Shown piece by piece: positions 35,550 through 47,494 of a DNA stretch of 64,000 nt. Each line of letters begins with the position of its first letter. The stretch's first letter is position 1. Position numbers and translations under genes: made by a program. Source of the stretch: Trileptium ribeirensis (lineage: Eukaryota > Nematoda > Enoplea > Enoplida > Thoracostomopsidae); assembly GCA_030248225.1 (NCBI GenBank), contig JASANE010003838.1, positions 1 through 64,000 of the forward strand, in the 5' to 3' direction. The notes under the pieces were generated by a model that saw nothing but the letters and a program-made list of their open reading frames with translations, made no database searches and was not told the DNA's origin.

Positions 35550-36540
35550 ATTAAAAGTTTACAACAGCGTTAAACATCGTAGTTTAGTTCGTGTCAGTTA
35601 TCCTCGTATAAGATTGTATGCAAAGAACTAATGTAAAATATGACCACTGTTATAAACATAACAGTAGCAACGCTTCCAGGCCCCATAATTCGGATATCGC
35701 GACAGTTAGACTTGACACAAAAGTAGGTGGATAAAATATTTAATAGCTAATCCGACCGTTGTAACATTCAGTAAGCAATATCGCACCAGTTTAAAATTTT
35801 AAACAACTTTCTTTATAACCATCATAAGACTGTTACATTTTTAAGGCTAGTGATATATACTGAAATTGGCTAAAATGAAAAAAAAAACATAATAACATAA
35901 GACTTTACAGTGATGGTAGAATCTAAACGCACGTGAGTATAATACATGAGTATTGTCATTCGGCCACTGATACATATTTTTATCAGTTTTCAAAATATTT
36001 TATAAAGGTATATCCTAGTTGCCGAGTACAATATTAAGGGGTCCCTGGTCTTTGTATCAAAATAAATAGCAAATTTGTGTTTAGTATAACCCTAGTTTGA
36101 TATATATTTCGTTATTCAGCCAAATTATGTAGCGCGTCATATGACGCAAATTAAAGTTAATTGATTAAAGAGATCTCTGTTCAACACAATCATACAGATG
36201 GTCGGCGACAACGGCCAACACTATATTTTGAACCCATTCTTAATCGTTAATAAAGATGTAATAAATGCATTTTAACCCAGGAAATTGAATAGAGCTGCTG
36301 ACATAACATTGAGAATTCTATTTATGGATACAGCCAGGTAGACGAAATGTGAAGACAACGTGACACCCTGACGGCTATGACAACAAGTGTCAATAGCGGA
36401 ACGATTGTTTACACGCGTTTTTATAAAGATTATTATTTTTATTTCTGTCTATAATTTTTACATTTGGTTGATATAATATATCGCTTAAATTTTTGGGTTT
36501 ATACTTGTGTCTATCGTGGCAATTCAACAAGAAAAGCGTT
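35550..36540. other. AT-rich, nothing recognised
   Basis: No open frame of note, no repeats. Confidence 0.45.
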
Positions 36541-36548
36541 AATTACCA

Positions 36549-36742
36549 TTATTTATTTTTCATTAAACTTTTATTTATAAATACAAAATTCCACTTCTCG
36601 GTTCTCAAATCTTTGCTGTTGACGACTTCCTTCAAGGCGTTTTGGATGGTGTGAAGTACCCCCAGCGGGCTATTTCTAATTTTCTTTATTGAGTCATTAT
36701 ACAAAGATTTCTCCTCTGAAGCATAACGCTTTGCGTAACAAA
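36549..36742 (-). CDS. Candidate terminal exon, unrecognised
   Basis: On the - strand, after an acceptor-like GGATTACAG, a frame starting with two phase bases runs 63 codons to TAA at 36549-36551. It is rich in charged residues: CYAKRYASEEKSLYNDSIKK, then LGVLHTIQNALKEVVNSKDL. The composition is that of a soluble helical protein and unlike chance frames here. The family is unknown. It may belong with the segments at 37954-38118 and 38263-38445, but I could not join them with convincing donors. Confidence 0.33.
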
Positions 36743-37274
36743 CTGTAATCCTAAGCCTAAGACTACTCGGTGCTCATAATTTAACATCAAACTTTTGCAA
36801 TTTCGTTTAATATTAGATACTAATTTACCTCTAGGTTACTTATGTAGTGGAAGGAAAAAACTTGACATGTTCCGACCTTTCCTGTATCACCTTCCTAAAT
36901 GATTGATCTTCAGCGGTCGACTGCAATTATATGTACATACTTTAAATCACAACAGCACAGCATTGTATTGCTGCTGTTATTGCTTGAAGCATATATATAT
37001 AAGGCTGTGACAGTACGTTCGATTTGCAAATTGTCTTTCTTAGTCGATAAACAGTGGTTTATTCGGCGAAATCGTGAGCCATTTTATATTCCAAGTCATT
37101 TCAAATTTGGGGGCGTAAAAAGCTTCCTTTTGAGTTTCTGTGACCTGTAAACTTGTGTTTATAAAATCAACGTTTGTAATACATATATAAATAAAATTCT
37201 TCGTCTCTCCTTAAATTATAAAGGTACTATTGTGCTTTGGACAACTGTATTATGGTTTAAACATTAGCGTTCAC

Positions 37275-37526
37275 GCACTGAAAATAGGTTTCTGCAAAAT
37301 TTAAAAGAAATTTCTTTGAATTTTGCACCACCAGATATTCGTTTAAAATTGAAGGAAGCGTTCCTTGAAATTCAAGAAATTATTTTTGAAAAATTACATA
37401 TCTTTGAAATTTCAAAGATAATTCTTTGAAATTTCAATAAATATTTCTTTGAATTTTAAAAGAATATCTGGTGGTGCAAAATTCAAAGAAATTTATTTTA
37501 AATTTCACAGAATGTATTTTGAGTGC
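37275..37526. mobile_element. Palindromic MITE
   Basis: Ends GCACTGAAAATA and TATTTTGAGTGC open ~70-base arms that are complementary through GAATTTTGCACCACCAGATA. The centre is itself a perfect inverted repeat (TATCTTTGAAATTTCAAAGATA). It is 252 bases long, AT-rich and non-coding. No clear target duplication. Confidence 0.75.
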
Positions 37527-37953
37527 AGTTCGTGGAATGCTACTCTAGGACATGGTCATCTTTGTTGACGCTTGCTCATGAGTTAGTTACGTATTTTAAT
37601 TAGTAGTTGCCTTGATGCCTTGGCAACGTATTCAATTCGCCGTTAGTAAGCAATCTTTTGGTTATTTTCAAAATAGGGAGTTAGCTCAATATCCCAAACA
37701 CCGTTGTTAAATGGCGCAATCACCGGAACCAACAAGTATATTCATTATTCGTTTGGCAAACGCATAAGATTATTCCTTTCGATTAGGCTTAAGCCTGCCT
37801 AAATACGAGACTCATAATACTGAACTTATATCACATAGGGACGAAATATTAAAATGTTTTTTGTTATTGCTGTTTTGCAAACAAACCGTGTTCAAAACAA
37901 ACTACGGAATAGGAAATGGTTAATTCATTATTTAACACGGAAAGACAGAGTTT

Positions 37954-38118
37954 TCAATGAAAACTCCTACTAAACTCATAAAATTGTTGCATGTCGTGGT
38001 TTTCGAACAACTTTACATCGAAAACCTTCCTCTGTCGTTTCAATATAATGTCATTGTCGCGCAAAACTGTCACCTTGACAACATTAGCCAAGTGCAACAT
38101 CTCGGACAATTGACAGTC
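37954..38118 (-). CDS. Coding-like segment, unrecognised
   Basis: The 54-codon - strand frame (CQLSEMLHLANVVKVTVLRD, then KRQRKVFDVKLFENHD) has soluble-protein composition. The opposite strand is also open for 68 codons, which lowers its weight. The acceptor at its start (GGTAAG) is poor. Confidence 0.22.
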   Translation of the reverse strand, partial: DCQLSEMLHLANVVKVTVLRDNDIILKRQRKVFDVKLFENHDMQQFYEFSRSFH

Positions 38119-38262
38119 TTACCAAACAATATACATTATATAATATTAATTGTATTGTCATAGACGTCTAGCTGTGACATTCTTTTCGAGATTTATTTCT
38201 TTCGGTATCAAACGTGGTGTCATGGAATGGCTCTGCATTATTGGATAATTTTATGTATATCT

Positions 38263-38445
38263 CTAAATATTGATCCAATGTTTAGTCTCGCACTTTGTCT
38301 TCCAATCACTCTTGAAAACCTGCAGCCGACCTTCGAATGCGAGACTAGTGGTAAATTTCACTACAGCACTTGATTCTGTGAAATTACTACCAAATTCACG
38401 ACTAAAAGAACATGAGACTTCAGCAAAAACTAATTTAAACCGCGT
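38263..38445 (-). CDS. Coding-like segment, unrecognised
   Basis: A 60-codon - strand frame follows ATATGTATACAGTAG. It reads FAEVSCSFSREFGSNFTESS, then VVKFTTSLAFEGRLQVF, then KTKCETKHW. Two cysteines and an NFT sequon would suit an extracellular protein. The V.KFTT..AF pattern also occurs at 15.2 kb (-). Internal donors exist (A|GTGATT at about 38308), but no chain is proven. Confidence 0.25.
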   Translation of the reverse strand, partial: TRFKLVFAEVSCSFSREFGSNFTESSAVVKFTTSLAFEGRLQVFKSDWKTKCETKHWINI

Positions 38446-38863
38446 CTACTGTATACATATAGTAAGATATTTTTGACTAAACTGTAAATTAGATTCATTT
38501 TTGTTAGTGTATTATATAACAATTGCAGGTTATTGTGATTAGAAGGACCAATATTAGATAGGTTACAATGTATGCTGACTCTGGCAACCCAGGTTCGAAG
38601 CTATCTTTTAGCACTTTTCGTTGACGATGTTTCAAAAATGTTCTTTTTTGAGTGATTTTCCATATATTTTACTATTAACTAAAATAATGTTATTTTTGTC
38701 ATAGTTTAAACTGGGAAATGTGATATAGTCGACATATTCATTTAAAGAAAACCATGTAGTATGTCGATGCTTAATTGAAGATTACTTTTCAACTATCGAG
38801 ATTGCATATTATATGTGCATATAATGTAAAGATGTATAATATGTAATATATATATGTAAGTCA

Positions 38864-38940
38864 TAGGTGTCCCAGGTCCGTCGGCTTCGGAAAATAGACG
38901 GTCGGCAGGGGGTGGTCTTCGGGGACAGTAGGTCGATTCA
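38864..38940 (+). repeat. TAGGTGTCC dispersed repeat copy
   Basis: It reads TAGGTGTCCCAGGTCCGTCG and then a G-rich segment. One of the clearest heads of this family. Confidence 0.5.
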
Positions 38941-38944
38941 ATGA

Positions 38945-39620
38945 AAAGTTAAAAGACAAAATATATGTAGTTTTGGGTTCAAAATATAAGGTTTGGCCGT
39001 GTAATTCCGCTATAAAGAATGGAACCATTATTACGTCAACAAGTGCAAGCGTATTTCAACATAGAACAAAAGTACCTTAAATACTTATTTTTATGGAAGC
39101 AAAGATTTCCATCTAATATTTGATAATTGCAAAAATTTCACTAAATTTCCCAAAACTACAGGCTTTTCCCTGGAAGAGAGGTTGTTGCTTATTTATTTTG
39201 CAAGCTTTCAATTTAATTGTGTTATGCTATGAATGTTCGAACCAAATTGTACCAACCAATCCCAAAATTTAAATAACCTGAACTCAAACGACAAGTGGTT
39301 GGTCCAAAATATGGGGCTTTGACAATGTTATGATATCATGAAGGGCTTATTCGGTTCATTATCATGAAGGTATTAGTTGGTTGTTACTACGTACCTAGGA
39401 AAATTGTAATGCCTACTGCCTGTTACTTACTAGGTTATACATGATAACATCTTAAAACAAAATGATTTTGGCCCGAAGTAAGGGTTTGTTCAACTCTTGC
39501 TAGCAAAGGAGATACAGGCAAATAATTTTAGCTGTATGTGCATTGAATTGCATTGAAGTGTAAAAAACACAGGGAACTCCGCCAATGTTTTTTCGAGTCA
39601 TAGATGCTGCAATAAACGTT
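38945..39620. other. AT-rich, nothing recognised
   Basis: No frame or repeat of note. Confidence 0.4.
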
Positions 39621-39626
39621 ATAGCC

Positions 39627-39871
39627 AACAGGATAATCTATCTTATGATAAATTTAATCAGTAAGAAATGAAAAACTACATTTTGCTGTTTGGTAGCTAT
39701 TATCTGCGAGCTACTGCATGATGTCGATTACAAAGAATAACCGTCATAGACACACAATGACCGATGGCAATAAAGGTTCTATGCAACAGGATAATCTATC
39801 TTATGATAAATTTAATCTGTAATTAATGAAAAACTACAGTTTGCTGTTTGATAACTGTTATCTACGAGTCG
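39627..39871. repeat. Two ~87-bp direct copies, 158 bases apart
   Basis: AACAGGATAATCTATCTTAT opens both 39627-39713 and 39785-39871. They match closely through the ATTATCTGCGAG or GTTATCTACGAG end. Confidence 0.8.
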
Positions 39872-40255
39872 TATCTCGGTATGTTTGGCATCTCGTTAAC
39901 GGCATGTTGTCGATAGCCATTTTCAAGACATACTATGGTATGCTATAATACCCACGTTAATATTTGCCGCAAAGGTCAAAATTGATCATTGTTTTATTAC
40001 TGAATTAATGTGTGCATACAGCCAGGGTGAACACCAAGCGGCAAATAATTTATTATTGGTTTGACTAAGTATCGCCCAACAGTGACTTGCCCAAGTTCAG
40101 CTTGATTTAGAGTAAACTAAAACTAATGTGCTGAACTAAAACTGAAGGCGCTCAGTTAATTCCGTGCATAGTGTCCGGCACATGAGGAAACGTGCTACAT
40201 AGTATTTTATGCGAAACGACAATAAATATTAGGTTGATGTTCCGCCACAAGGCTT

Positions 40256-40594
40256 TTATACAACAACTCGGCACAATATTGAGAAAATTGAACTGGTTTG
40301 ATAGCAAAAGTAATTCATTTTAACCCATAAACGATGATTATTTATTGCCCGTAAATGTAATTGCGGAACAAGATATTTAGTAGAAATCGTAAAGCCAACA
40401 AAATTACAGTATTCATCGATTTTTGTTGCTAAATCTGCACGTGTTCTAACTTGAAATGGATTAGCTACGCCAGAGATAATTAGTGTTTTATCGGAATAAA
40501 TGGCTACACGATTTACAAAACTTTTGGAAAGAGTAAAATTAATTATTTTGTAGATATTAATTGTTTTCCAATAGGAAAGGGGTAAGGTAGACAT
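40256..40594 (-). pseudogene. LINE reverse transcriptase fragment
   Basis: The 112-codon frame has LSYWKTINIYKIINFTLSKS, then VAIYSDKTLIISG, then LATKIDEYCNFVGFTISTK. This fits the palm of a Jockey/I/R1-like non-LTR retrotransposon, where a YADD box is followed about 35 residues later by a W/YC...GF.IS..K stretch. The catalytic box reads YSDK, so it is dead. A von Willebrand A domain was considered as the alternative, since RVAI.YSDK and RADL..KI would also suit one; the IIN...L upstream and GFTIS downstream favour RT. Confidence 0.42.
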
Positions 40595-41499
40595 TTATCA
40601 CTGCAGGCAGAAATAATATGGTACTTTGGTAGTTGTACACCGAGTTGTATATTTTAAGGTAACACACTGTTACTGAATAGCACATTGTTCTGAATCGTGG
40701 CGCCAAAGAATTTTTTCGGAAGTTTTATCACAACAATCAAAGTTAAGGTTATTGTTTTCGTAATGATCGCGGCATAACAGAGAATGCTGGTGGGCGGTAA
40801 CAAGGCACATCTTGTGTCCGAATCTCAATAAATCACAATGATACGCTCCAAGTTCCGTTTGCGCCCAAATCCCGTTAGTTAACATTAGAAATTGCTAATG
40901 TTGTCAATTTGTGTTAACGATAGGATATTCCTACTATTTCGGCAGAGTTGCGAAAATAATTATTATAAACATACATCATAAATTCTTTGCTCTCCCTAAA
41001 ATTTCCCTTATTTACAGTACCAATGCCAGCAATACTTTCTGAATCATAAATACGGTTCCAAAGTTTTCACATGTTCATTTGACAGTGAATTTTAAAATAC
41101 TTCTTATATAACACATCTACATCCATAGTATTTACCAGCGGGTATATATCCAGTGCTAATGAGGATCGATTCCTTACTGGAGCGTGTAACACTTTTCAGA
41201 TTCCACGTATTATACCACAATACGTCGCCTTAACCCCCCCAAGATTTATGACCCATCTTCGGGTCACAAACATGACTACACCACCCATAGTCTGGAATCA
41301 CGAAATCTAGACCTCCCCATGTTATGAGGAAATTTTTTTGCGAAATGTTCGATGGTCTAACAGCGTGGGTGGAGTATATGTCCATGTCCAGAACCTGACG
41401 GATCTGGATTTGTTTGTATAGGAACACGGATCGGGCAGTCATATTTATGATCACTTGGTAGGTCATAAACTGAGAGTTGGGGACTAAAAACAAAAAACT

Positions 41500-42250
41500 A
41501 TTTAGACGCACCGCGGGTTCATAATATGCTAAATTGTAATAGTGTCACGCTCTTCAGTTTCAGTGGGTCGATCACCATAGACTTTTTTGGTATTACGAAT
41601 TATTATATATAATACATAAAACTGGGGGAGTGGAGCGAGGGGGAGGGGGTTTAAAGGCAAAAATAATCGCGACGCACCGCGATTTATAATATGCGAAATT
41701 TCAATAATGTCATGTTCTTCAGTGAAGGCGATTATTATAGACTCTTTTGGTGGTATGAATTATTATATATAATACATAAAACTGGAGGTAGAAGGAAGGG
41801 GGTTTAAAGGCAAAAACAATAGCGACGAACCACGAGCTATAATATACGAAATTTTAATAATGTCACGTTTTTAACGATGCCGACCATCATAGACTCTATT
41901 GGTAGTATGAATTATTATATATAATACATAAAACTGGAGGTAGAGGGGAGGGGTTTTAAAGGCAAAAACAATAGCAACGAACCGCGAGCCATAATATGCG
42001 AAATTCTAATAATGTCACGCTTTTTAGCGAAGCCGATCGTCATATACGCTTTTGGTGTTATGAATTATTATGTGTAATACATAAAACTGGGGTGGGCGGG
42101 GGGAGGGGAGGTTGCGGGGAGGGGGTTTGAAGGCAAAAACAATCGTGGTGCACCGCGAGCTGTAATGTGCGAAATTTTAATAATGCCACACGTTTTAGCG
42201 AAGCCGATCATGATAGACTTTTTTGGTATTATGAATTATTATATAGTTGA
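41500..42250. repeat. Satellite of 150-172-bp units
   Basis: About 4.8 units start at 41505, 41671, 41822, 41973 and 42145. Each holds GACG(C/A)ACC-CGAG, ATAATATGCGAAATT, AATGTCACG, ATCATAGAC, TATGAATTATTATATATAAT and ACATAAAACTGG followed by a G-rich segment. Unit length varies in the G-rich part. Confidence 0.9.
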
Positions 42251-42254
42251 AGTT

Positions 42255-43345
42255 TAAGAAACATGGATTGTTATCGGAAATCAAATTGCATTGTATAAAG
42301 CTATAAATCAATATATTATAAGTTAAAATATTGTCAGTGCATGACTCAATAACAACATGTACTCCCTGAAAGTACTACCATAGAGAGTTTCATTTTTTCA
42401 AGAGAAAAGTGTCACATCAGTATCATTCTGTGAAAGCCCCTTTTAAGATACATTTTTGTCGTTGGGTGCATTTTGTAGTATGAACAGCATAAAACGACAA
42501 AACCAATCTTTAGTGTAAGCAAATGCCAGTGTTCATGGCCTTGCTGAGAGACTTGGTGTCAACGTCGTTCGTATATAATTGTGCCTTAGTGCCGATCACC
42601 ATACGGACGCATAGAAGCTAACAGATTTCGCTGTGTTTGAAAAAAATTCTGCAATGCTTGAGCTAAATATAAAATCATAAAACATCACATTTGCCATGTT
42701 TAGTTACTATGTGTGAATTTGTGATAAATGTGGAATTTTAGAATATACATTTCTATAATTTTCAAAACCTATTTGTATTTAAAGTCACAAGAGTTCTAAT
42801 TATGTATATTAGAAAGCTAAACTGACAAATTGCTGTGCAATACCGAGTTCCTCAAAGCAAAGGAAGAGCGAATATATTAATGATACAGATTTATACCATT
42901 TGTAAAGGCAAACTGGTAAATCTATAATCTCAGTATTTCCTATGGTAGAAGACAATCAAATATTATATTGAACAGATATAAAAATATTTCTTAAACGTTG
43001 TAAAGATGATAACTTTTAATGGCGTGAATTTAGCGTGATAATTAAATGTTTCTCCTTAAATGTGATCAGTAAATTTGCCGCATACCACTTTCATCCGATA
43101 TGCGGACTCCAGCGGTCGAATATATAAATTTCTTCCAAATCATCGTAGTTCACCTCTGAAATGCAACTAAACGTAGAATAGGCAGTCTGACAAAAAGTTA
43201 AAACAATGTGGCAGCCGATAGCCTGTGGCAAAAACTGGATAGCAACAATAAATAGGTATCTAAGGTATGTCGACTCAAGGGGTACATGGTTTCCGCGAGG
43301 GGGTTACGCGGGTAGTAGGGGAGAGTGAAGAGCCTGATAGGTAAA
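42255..43345. other. No gene; a possible dispersed-repeat copy at its end
   Basis: AT-rich, no frames. 43255-43335 starts TAGGTATCTAAGG and is G-rich, like a worn TAGGTGTCC family head. Confidence 0.4.
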
Positions 43346-43489
43346 TACAGAATGTCTCATAAGTAGCACCCCATCATTAAAATGACCTAGCACGCAAATA
43401 ATAAACATATCTAATGGCGTTTTGGTATGCACGTATTCTCGTAGAATTTAGGTTTTTGGTTAGTAACACTTATCCTAAGTACGAACACG

Positions 43490-44345
43490 GGCGCCTCAAA
43501 GATCAACGCATTCTTCCAGACAAAAACGCACACTTAAGTAGACTTTTGTAACGACAGGTTGCAGAAGGGAGAGGTCCTCCAATATCGCTTCTTTCAGGTA
43601 GAAAAGGGTTTGCGGTTTGCGTTTGTACACATTCTCTTTCAATACTGGCTACAGAAAAAAGTCAGCAGGGCTTAGATAAGGAGAAAGAGCAGGCCACTCG
43701 ACAGGGCCTCGTTGGCCCAGACAAAAGGCTCTGGATATGTTTTGTCCAACCAACCTTGCACAGCCATCGCAAAATGAGAAGGTACGCCATCCTGCATAAA
43801 GTGAAGCCTGTCAATAGTTGGTAACTGTTGAACATTAGGATAAAATTCATTTCACAGCACCATTAGATAGTTGTCTGCATTCATAGTACCATCGAAAAAG
43901 AACGGCATAAAAATCCACCAGACCACATTACGACCCATACTGTTAAACCAGGGGCATTCATATGGTGTTCGGTAGAGTTAAGAGGGTTTTCTGAATGCTA
44001 ATAAATCCGATTATGCCGGTTAACGTGGCCGTTCACTTCAAAATTGCTTTCGTCGGACCAAATGACTTCGTCAGCTAAGTACATGTCATTGTTGTGACGC
44101 TGCAGCCATTTTGCACAATATTCAACCCTGCGATCACAGAGGGAATGAACTAACGTCGGTCTAAAAAGGTTTAGACAGAGATTTTTAACAATTCGTAAAA
44201 CAGTCGATTTGCTGATGCTGGTTTACAACAGTACAGTTGTGAATTGACTATATCGAACATTGTTAAAATGATAGGAAATAGCTATCGCAGCTTCATCAGA
44301 CGCCGTCGGTGGTATCCCTGTTCAGTGAATTAAAGTATACCTCGG
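43490..44345 (-). pseudogene. Tc1/mariner-type transposase relic
   Basis: In order on the - strand: a helix-turn-helix part (SISKSTVLRIVKNLCL, about 44215), YCAKWLQRHN, first catalytic motif VIWSDESNFEVNGHVNRHN (about 44060), PFFFDGTMNADNYLMVL (about 43890), second motif FMQDGVPSHFAMAVQGWLD (about 43790), then after a one-base shift WPALSPYLSPADFFL with the third acidic residue, and a C-terminal RFCLEECVDL. All three catalytic aspartates remain, but stops (at least four) and a frameshift break the gene. Confidence 0.85.
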
Positions 44346-44716
44346 TTAAATGAACCTATTAGATCAAACTTTTTATTAATTGAAGCAATATTTTTATGAT
44401 ATGGGGCTCTGAAAACGAATGCCGATCACTCAGGGAATGAACTAACGCCGGTCTAAAAGGGTTTAGACAGAGATTTTTAACAATTCGTAAAACAGTCGAT
44501 TTGCTGATGTTGGTTTACAACAGTACAGTTGTGAATTGACTATATCGAACATTGTTAAAATGATAAGAAATAGCTATCGCAGCTTCATCAGACTCCGTCG
44601 GTGGTATCCCTGTTCAGTGAATTAAAGTGTACCTCGGTTAAATGAACATATTAGATCAAACCTTTATTAATTGAAGCAATAATTTCATGATATGGGGGCT
44701 GTAAAGACGAATGTAT
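44141..44716. repeat. 292-bp tandem duplication inside the mariner element
   Basis: Copies start at 44141 and 44433 with GGGAATGAACTAACG and stay nearly identical to ATGATATGGGG. They hold the transposase N-terminal region and the sequence upstream of it, so the DNA-binding part is present twice. Confidence 0.9.
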
Positions 44717-44929
44717 AAACACACAACTTTACGGCTATTTTGGTTAAGTGAGTACAGTCTTACTGCAGTTATGTGAACAGCCAAATTAAGTGTAGTATCA
44801 GCCATTTTGTTATACGTAGCCATTTATAATAAGATTAGGTTATAATCCCTGAAAGTATGAAGGTAGTATATTTTGTCAGTCTTAGCAACAGTTTGAAGTT
44901 GGGGGTTACTTATGGACACTTGATACAGC

Positions 44930-45780
44930 TTATGGGTTCTTGCCAACAGAGGGTAACCCCAGCCTATGAACATCTATGGCTAAATGATATTATGAGTAGC
45001 ACACTTTTCGCAAATGGCAATCACGTTAAAGATTAGACTTCAAGTTATATATGATTTGTATCTACTTAGGATAAACTCATACGGTAGCGGTTTTCGAAGT
45101 GAAGATTTGTTGCAATACTATTTTCAGTGCAGGAAAAAGGATATGTGAACTTCTACTGACAGCATACGATTTGCATTATCAGCTATTTATACCAAAACGT
45201 TTAAGCAACGGCTGTAAATAGCCGGTCGCACGCAGGCAAATTAAATTACAATTTAACTAAACTTAGTTCTAGATATATGGATTATTGATTTGTAATCACT
45301 GACTCTATTCAGATCGCGATGATGACATTTAGAAAATATGAATATAATATAGAACAATTACTCCATTAGCCATTGCGCTCTCTGTAGAGGAATTGACAAC
45401 CTAATTCTGAGTTCAAAATACTTGTGTCACTCTAAGCCTTATATCACCACATACCGGCTTGGTTACAGTAGTAAGACGTTGCTGTCGTACTTGTTCAAAT
45501 GTTCCCTGTTAATGCTGCTGTTTTATCTAGGGCTCTAAAACTCTTATTTCCTTTATAAATATGCTCTACAATAAATTTTTTTTCATAAAATTAAAACATT
45601 GTTGTTGTGTGCATTTGTTTCTGTTTTATAGTCACCACAGTCGGCTGGAGTATATACTGTTACTTCTCAAGCGTGGCTTAAATTATACTGTGTGCCTCCA
45701 GAAGATCGGTGACGTTTACTAGCGTTAGGCTATTTTGGATTTACTGTCAAACATTGTATCCCATATATGTGTAGAATTTA
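44930..45780. other. No gene seen
   Basis: AT-rich, no frames or repeats of note. Confidence 0.45.
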
Positions 45781-45784
45781 GGGA

Positions 45785-45895
45785 GTCTAAGGAAATCTCT
45801 TTATTACATTCCCTGGCCTACGCTCTTTTCCCGCCGCCCATTCCCGGCGGGACCATCTAATACCCCCTAAGCTGACGGAGCTTGGACACCTATGG
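45785..45895 (-). repeat. TAGGTGTCC family copy with CG-rich hairpin
   Basis: On the - strand it starts CATAGGTGTCCAAGCTCCGTC and contains CCCGCCGGGAATGGGCGGCGGG, an imperfect hairpin. Confidence 0.5.
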
Positions 45896-45899
45896 TCCA

Positions 45900-46640
45900 C
45901 ATCATCTCCATGTCACTTAGTTTTCGTAACAAAATTTCCTCAATTTTGTTATTTTGTGATGTAAGCTTCAGCTGACGTGTTTTATCACATTTATCATATT
46001 TTTACCTGATTAACTGACTTCAAGTCTTAATTGTGAAACCCCTATCAGTAGTTACTATATGGCCTTAATGCAAAAATATTGCGAAACCGGGCTTACGTGT
46101 CTTCTCGGTAAAACCATTGATAACTAACCGATTAATAAATTACACTGAGGTGGCACCATTTGCGGAATATTGTTTGCCCATTAGCAGCGATTTGCATAAT
46201 GACATCCGCTGATGAATGCGCGAATTGGCGGAAACTTGGGTTATTTTAGTTTTTGCTTTTTTATCTAAAAACTGCCACTGTAATGCGATCAGTCATACTA
46301 TGCCTACAGGTATAGCACCAGGAATAAAACTGCCAGCTGACCAAACTTTGGGATACACAGTAATACGTTTTCTTGGCACCAACCTAGCTTGTACGCGACA
46401 TTTGCTCAAAATTAAAGCGGCACAAAAGTAAACTTTAAATTGTCCTAGGCGTGGGTTCGCTCTACAACAGTGGCTTGACTTGGCATGGGCAGCAAAGTAC
46501 AAAAATTTGAGCACGGGGACACATCTCATCTTATGATGGTTTGAGTTTCATGAGTCATAAGAACATATTAAGCGGTCAATAAATTTTCTATTGTAAATAT
46601 GCTTGTAGCCTAAGGGTTGCCAGATATCCGAATCGCCATA
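45900..46640. other. No gene recognised
   Basis: The frame 46216-46431 (+) has no motif. Nothing else seen. Confidence 0.4.
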
Positions 46641-46642
46641 GC

Positions 46643-46925
46643 CATAAACAAAGGCCATTACGAGACAATTATGAAACATACAACCGTGTGCAAAAAGATA
46701 TGCCAACACAGATAACGTTAACTGCTTAAGATGTTCAAGACATACAAACAAAATTATTACGCGACAATTATAAGTCATACAAACATGTGCGTGAAAATAT
46801 GCCAACACAGACAACGCAAATTGCTTAAGATCTCGAAGACACATAAACAAAAGCTATTAAGCGACAATTATAAAACATAGAAACGTCTACATAAAAATAT
46901 GCTAACATAGACAAACTATATTGTG
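46643..46925. repeat. 100-bp tandem repeat, about three units
   Basis: (G)CGACAATTAT recurs at 46661, 46761 and 46861, exactly 100 bases apart, with CATGTGCGTGAAAATATGCC and CAACACAGA-AACG in each unit. On the - strand each unit encodes a similar peptide (LSVLAYF.AH.CM..NC), an effect of the repetition. Confidence 0.8.
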
Positions 46926-47254
46926 TACCGTGGTCACAACTAGCACCAAATTTGAAAATGTTAAGCCAGAACATGCAAGACATTGGCGAAAATAACATTT
47001 GTTTCCAAAAATGGTGGCTGAGAACGTCACTCCGGCGTTCAAACAAATGCTAAAATAGCATATCGATCTTCACAACCTAAACGGATTTTTGGTGTAACTA
47101 ATATAATAGAAACCGAGTAAGTATCCATAAACGGCCTCAAACAATTATTGTTTGTGAAGCCATCGCATTATGCGTGGTTTCTTGAGTCAACTCCTGCTGC
47201 ACCATCCAAGTTTATAAATTTCTTTGGTTTTGTCTTTAATTGTATATTATACGT

Positions 47255-47494
47255 TCTCATAGGGGCATAGTGGTTATGTTCAGAATTGTCGCACACTCTA
47301 AGCCATATTTGCCATAACCTCTGAATAGCCCCACGCAACGATGGCACATGGAAATCTTGACAATTTTAGCGAATTGCGAACAATTTAGACATTTGTAAAA
47401 ATTTAACCGCCCCTGCCACCTATCCCATTTCCCGCCACGCACTCATTCCCTTTGCCGCAATAACCTACCTCTCCGAATCTGAGGAACATTAGAC
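47255..47494 (-). repeat. TAGGTGTCC family copy
   Basis: On the - strand: GTAGGTGTCTAATGTTCC, a G-rich segment, then AAATTT-rich loose repeats to about 47330. Confidence 0.5.

Larger units (their letters stand above)
43348..44923 (-). mobile_element. Tc1/mariner-superfamily element, degraded
   Basis: The ends are CAGAATGTCTCATAAGTAGC on the left and, inverted, TCAAGTGTCCATAAGTAACC on the right, each next to a TA dinucleotide (43346-43347 and 44924-44925), the target of this superfamily. Length is 1576 bases. An internal 292-base tandem duplication explains the excess over the usual ~1.3 kb. The transposase relic lies on the - strand between the ends. Confidence 0.85.

Noticed and set aside
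40256..40594. von Willebrand A domain
   Set aside because: RVAI.YSDK and RADL..KI fit, but the surrounding order of motifs fits a LINE palm better.
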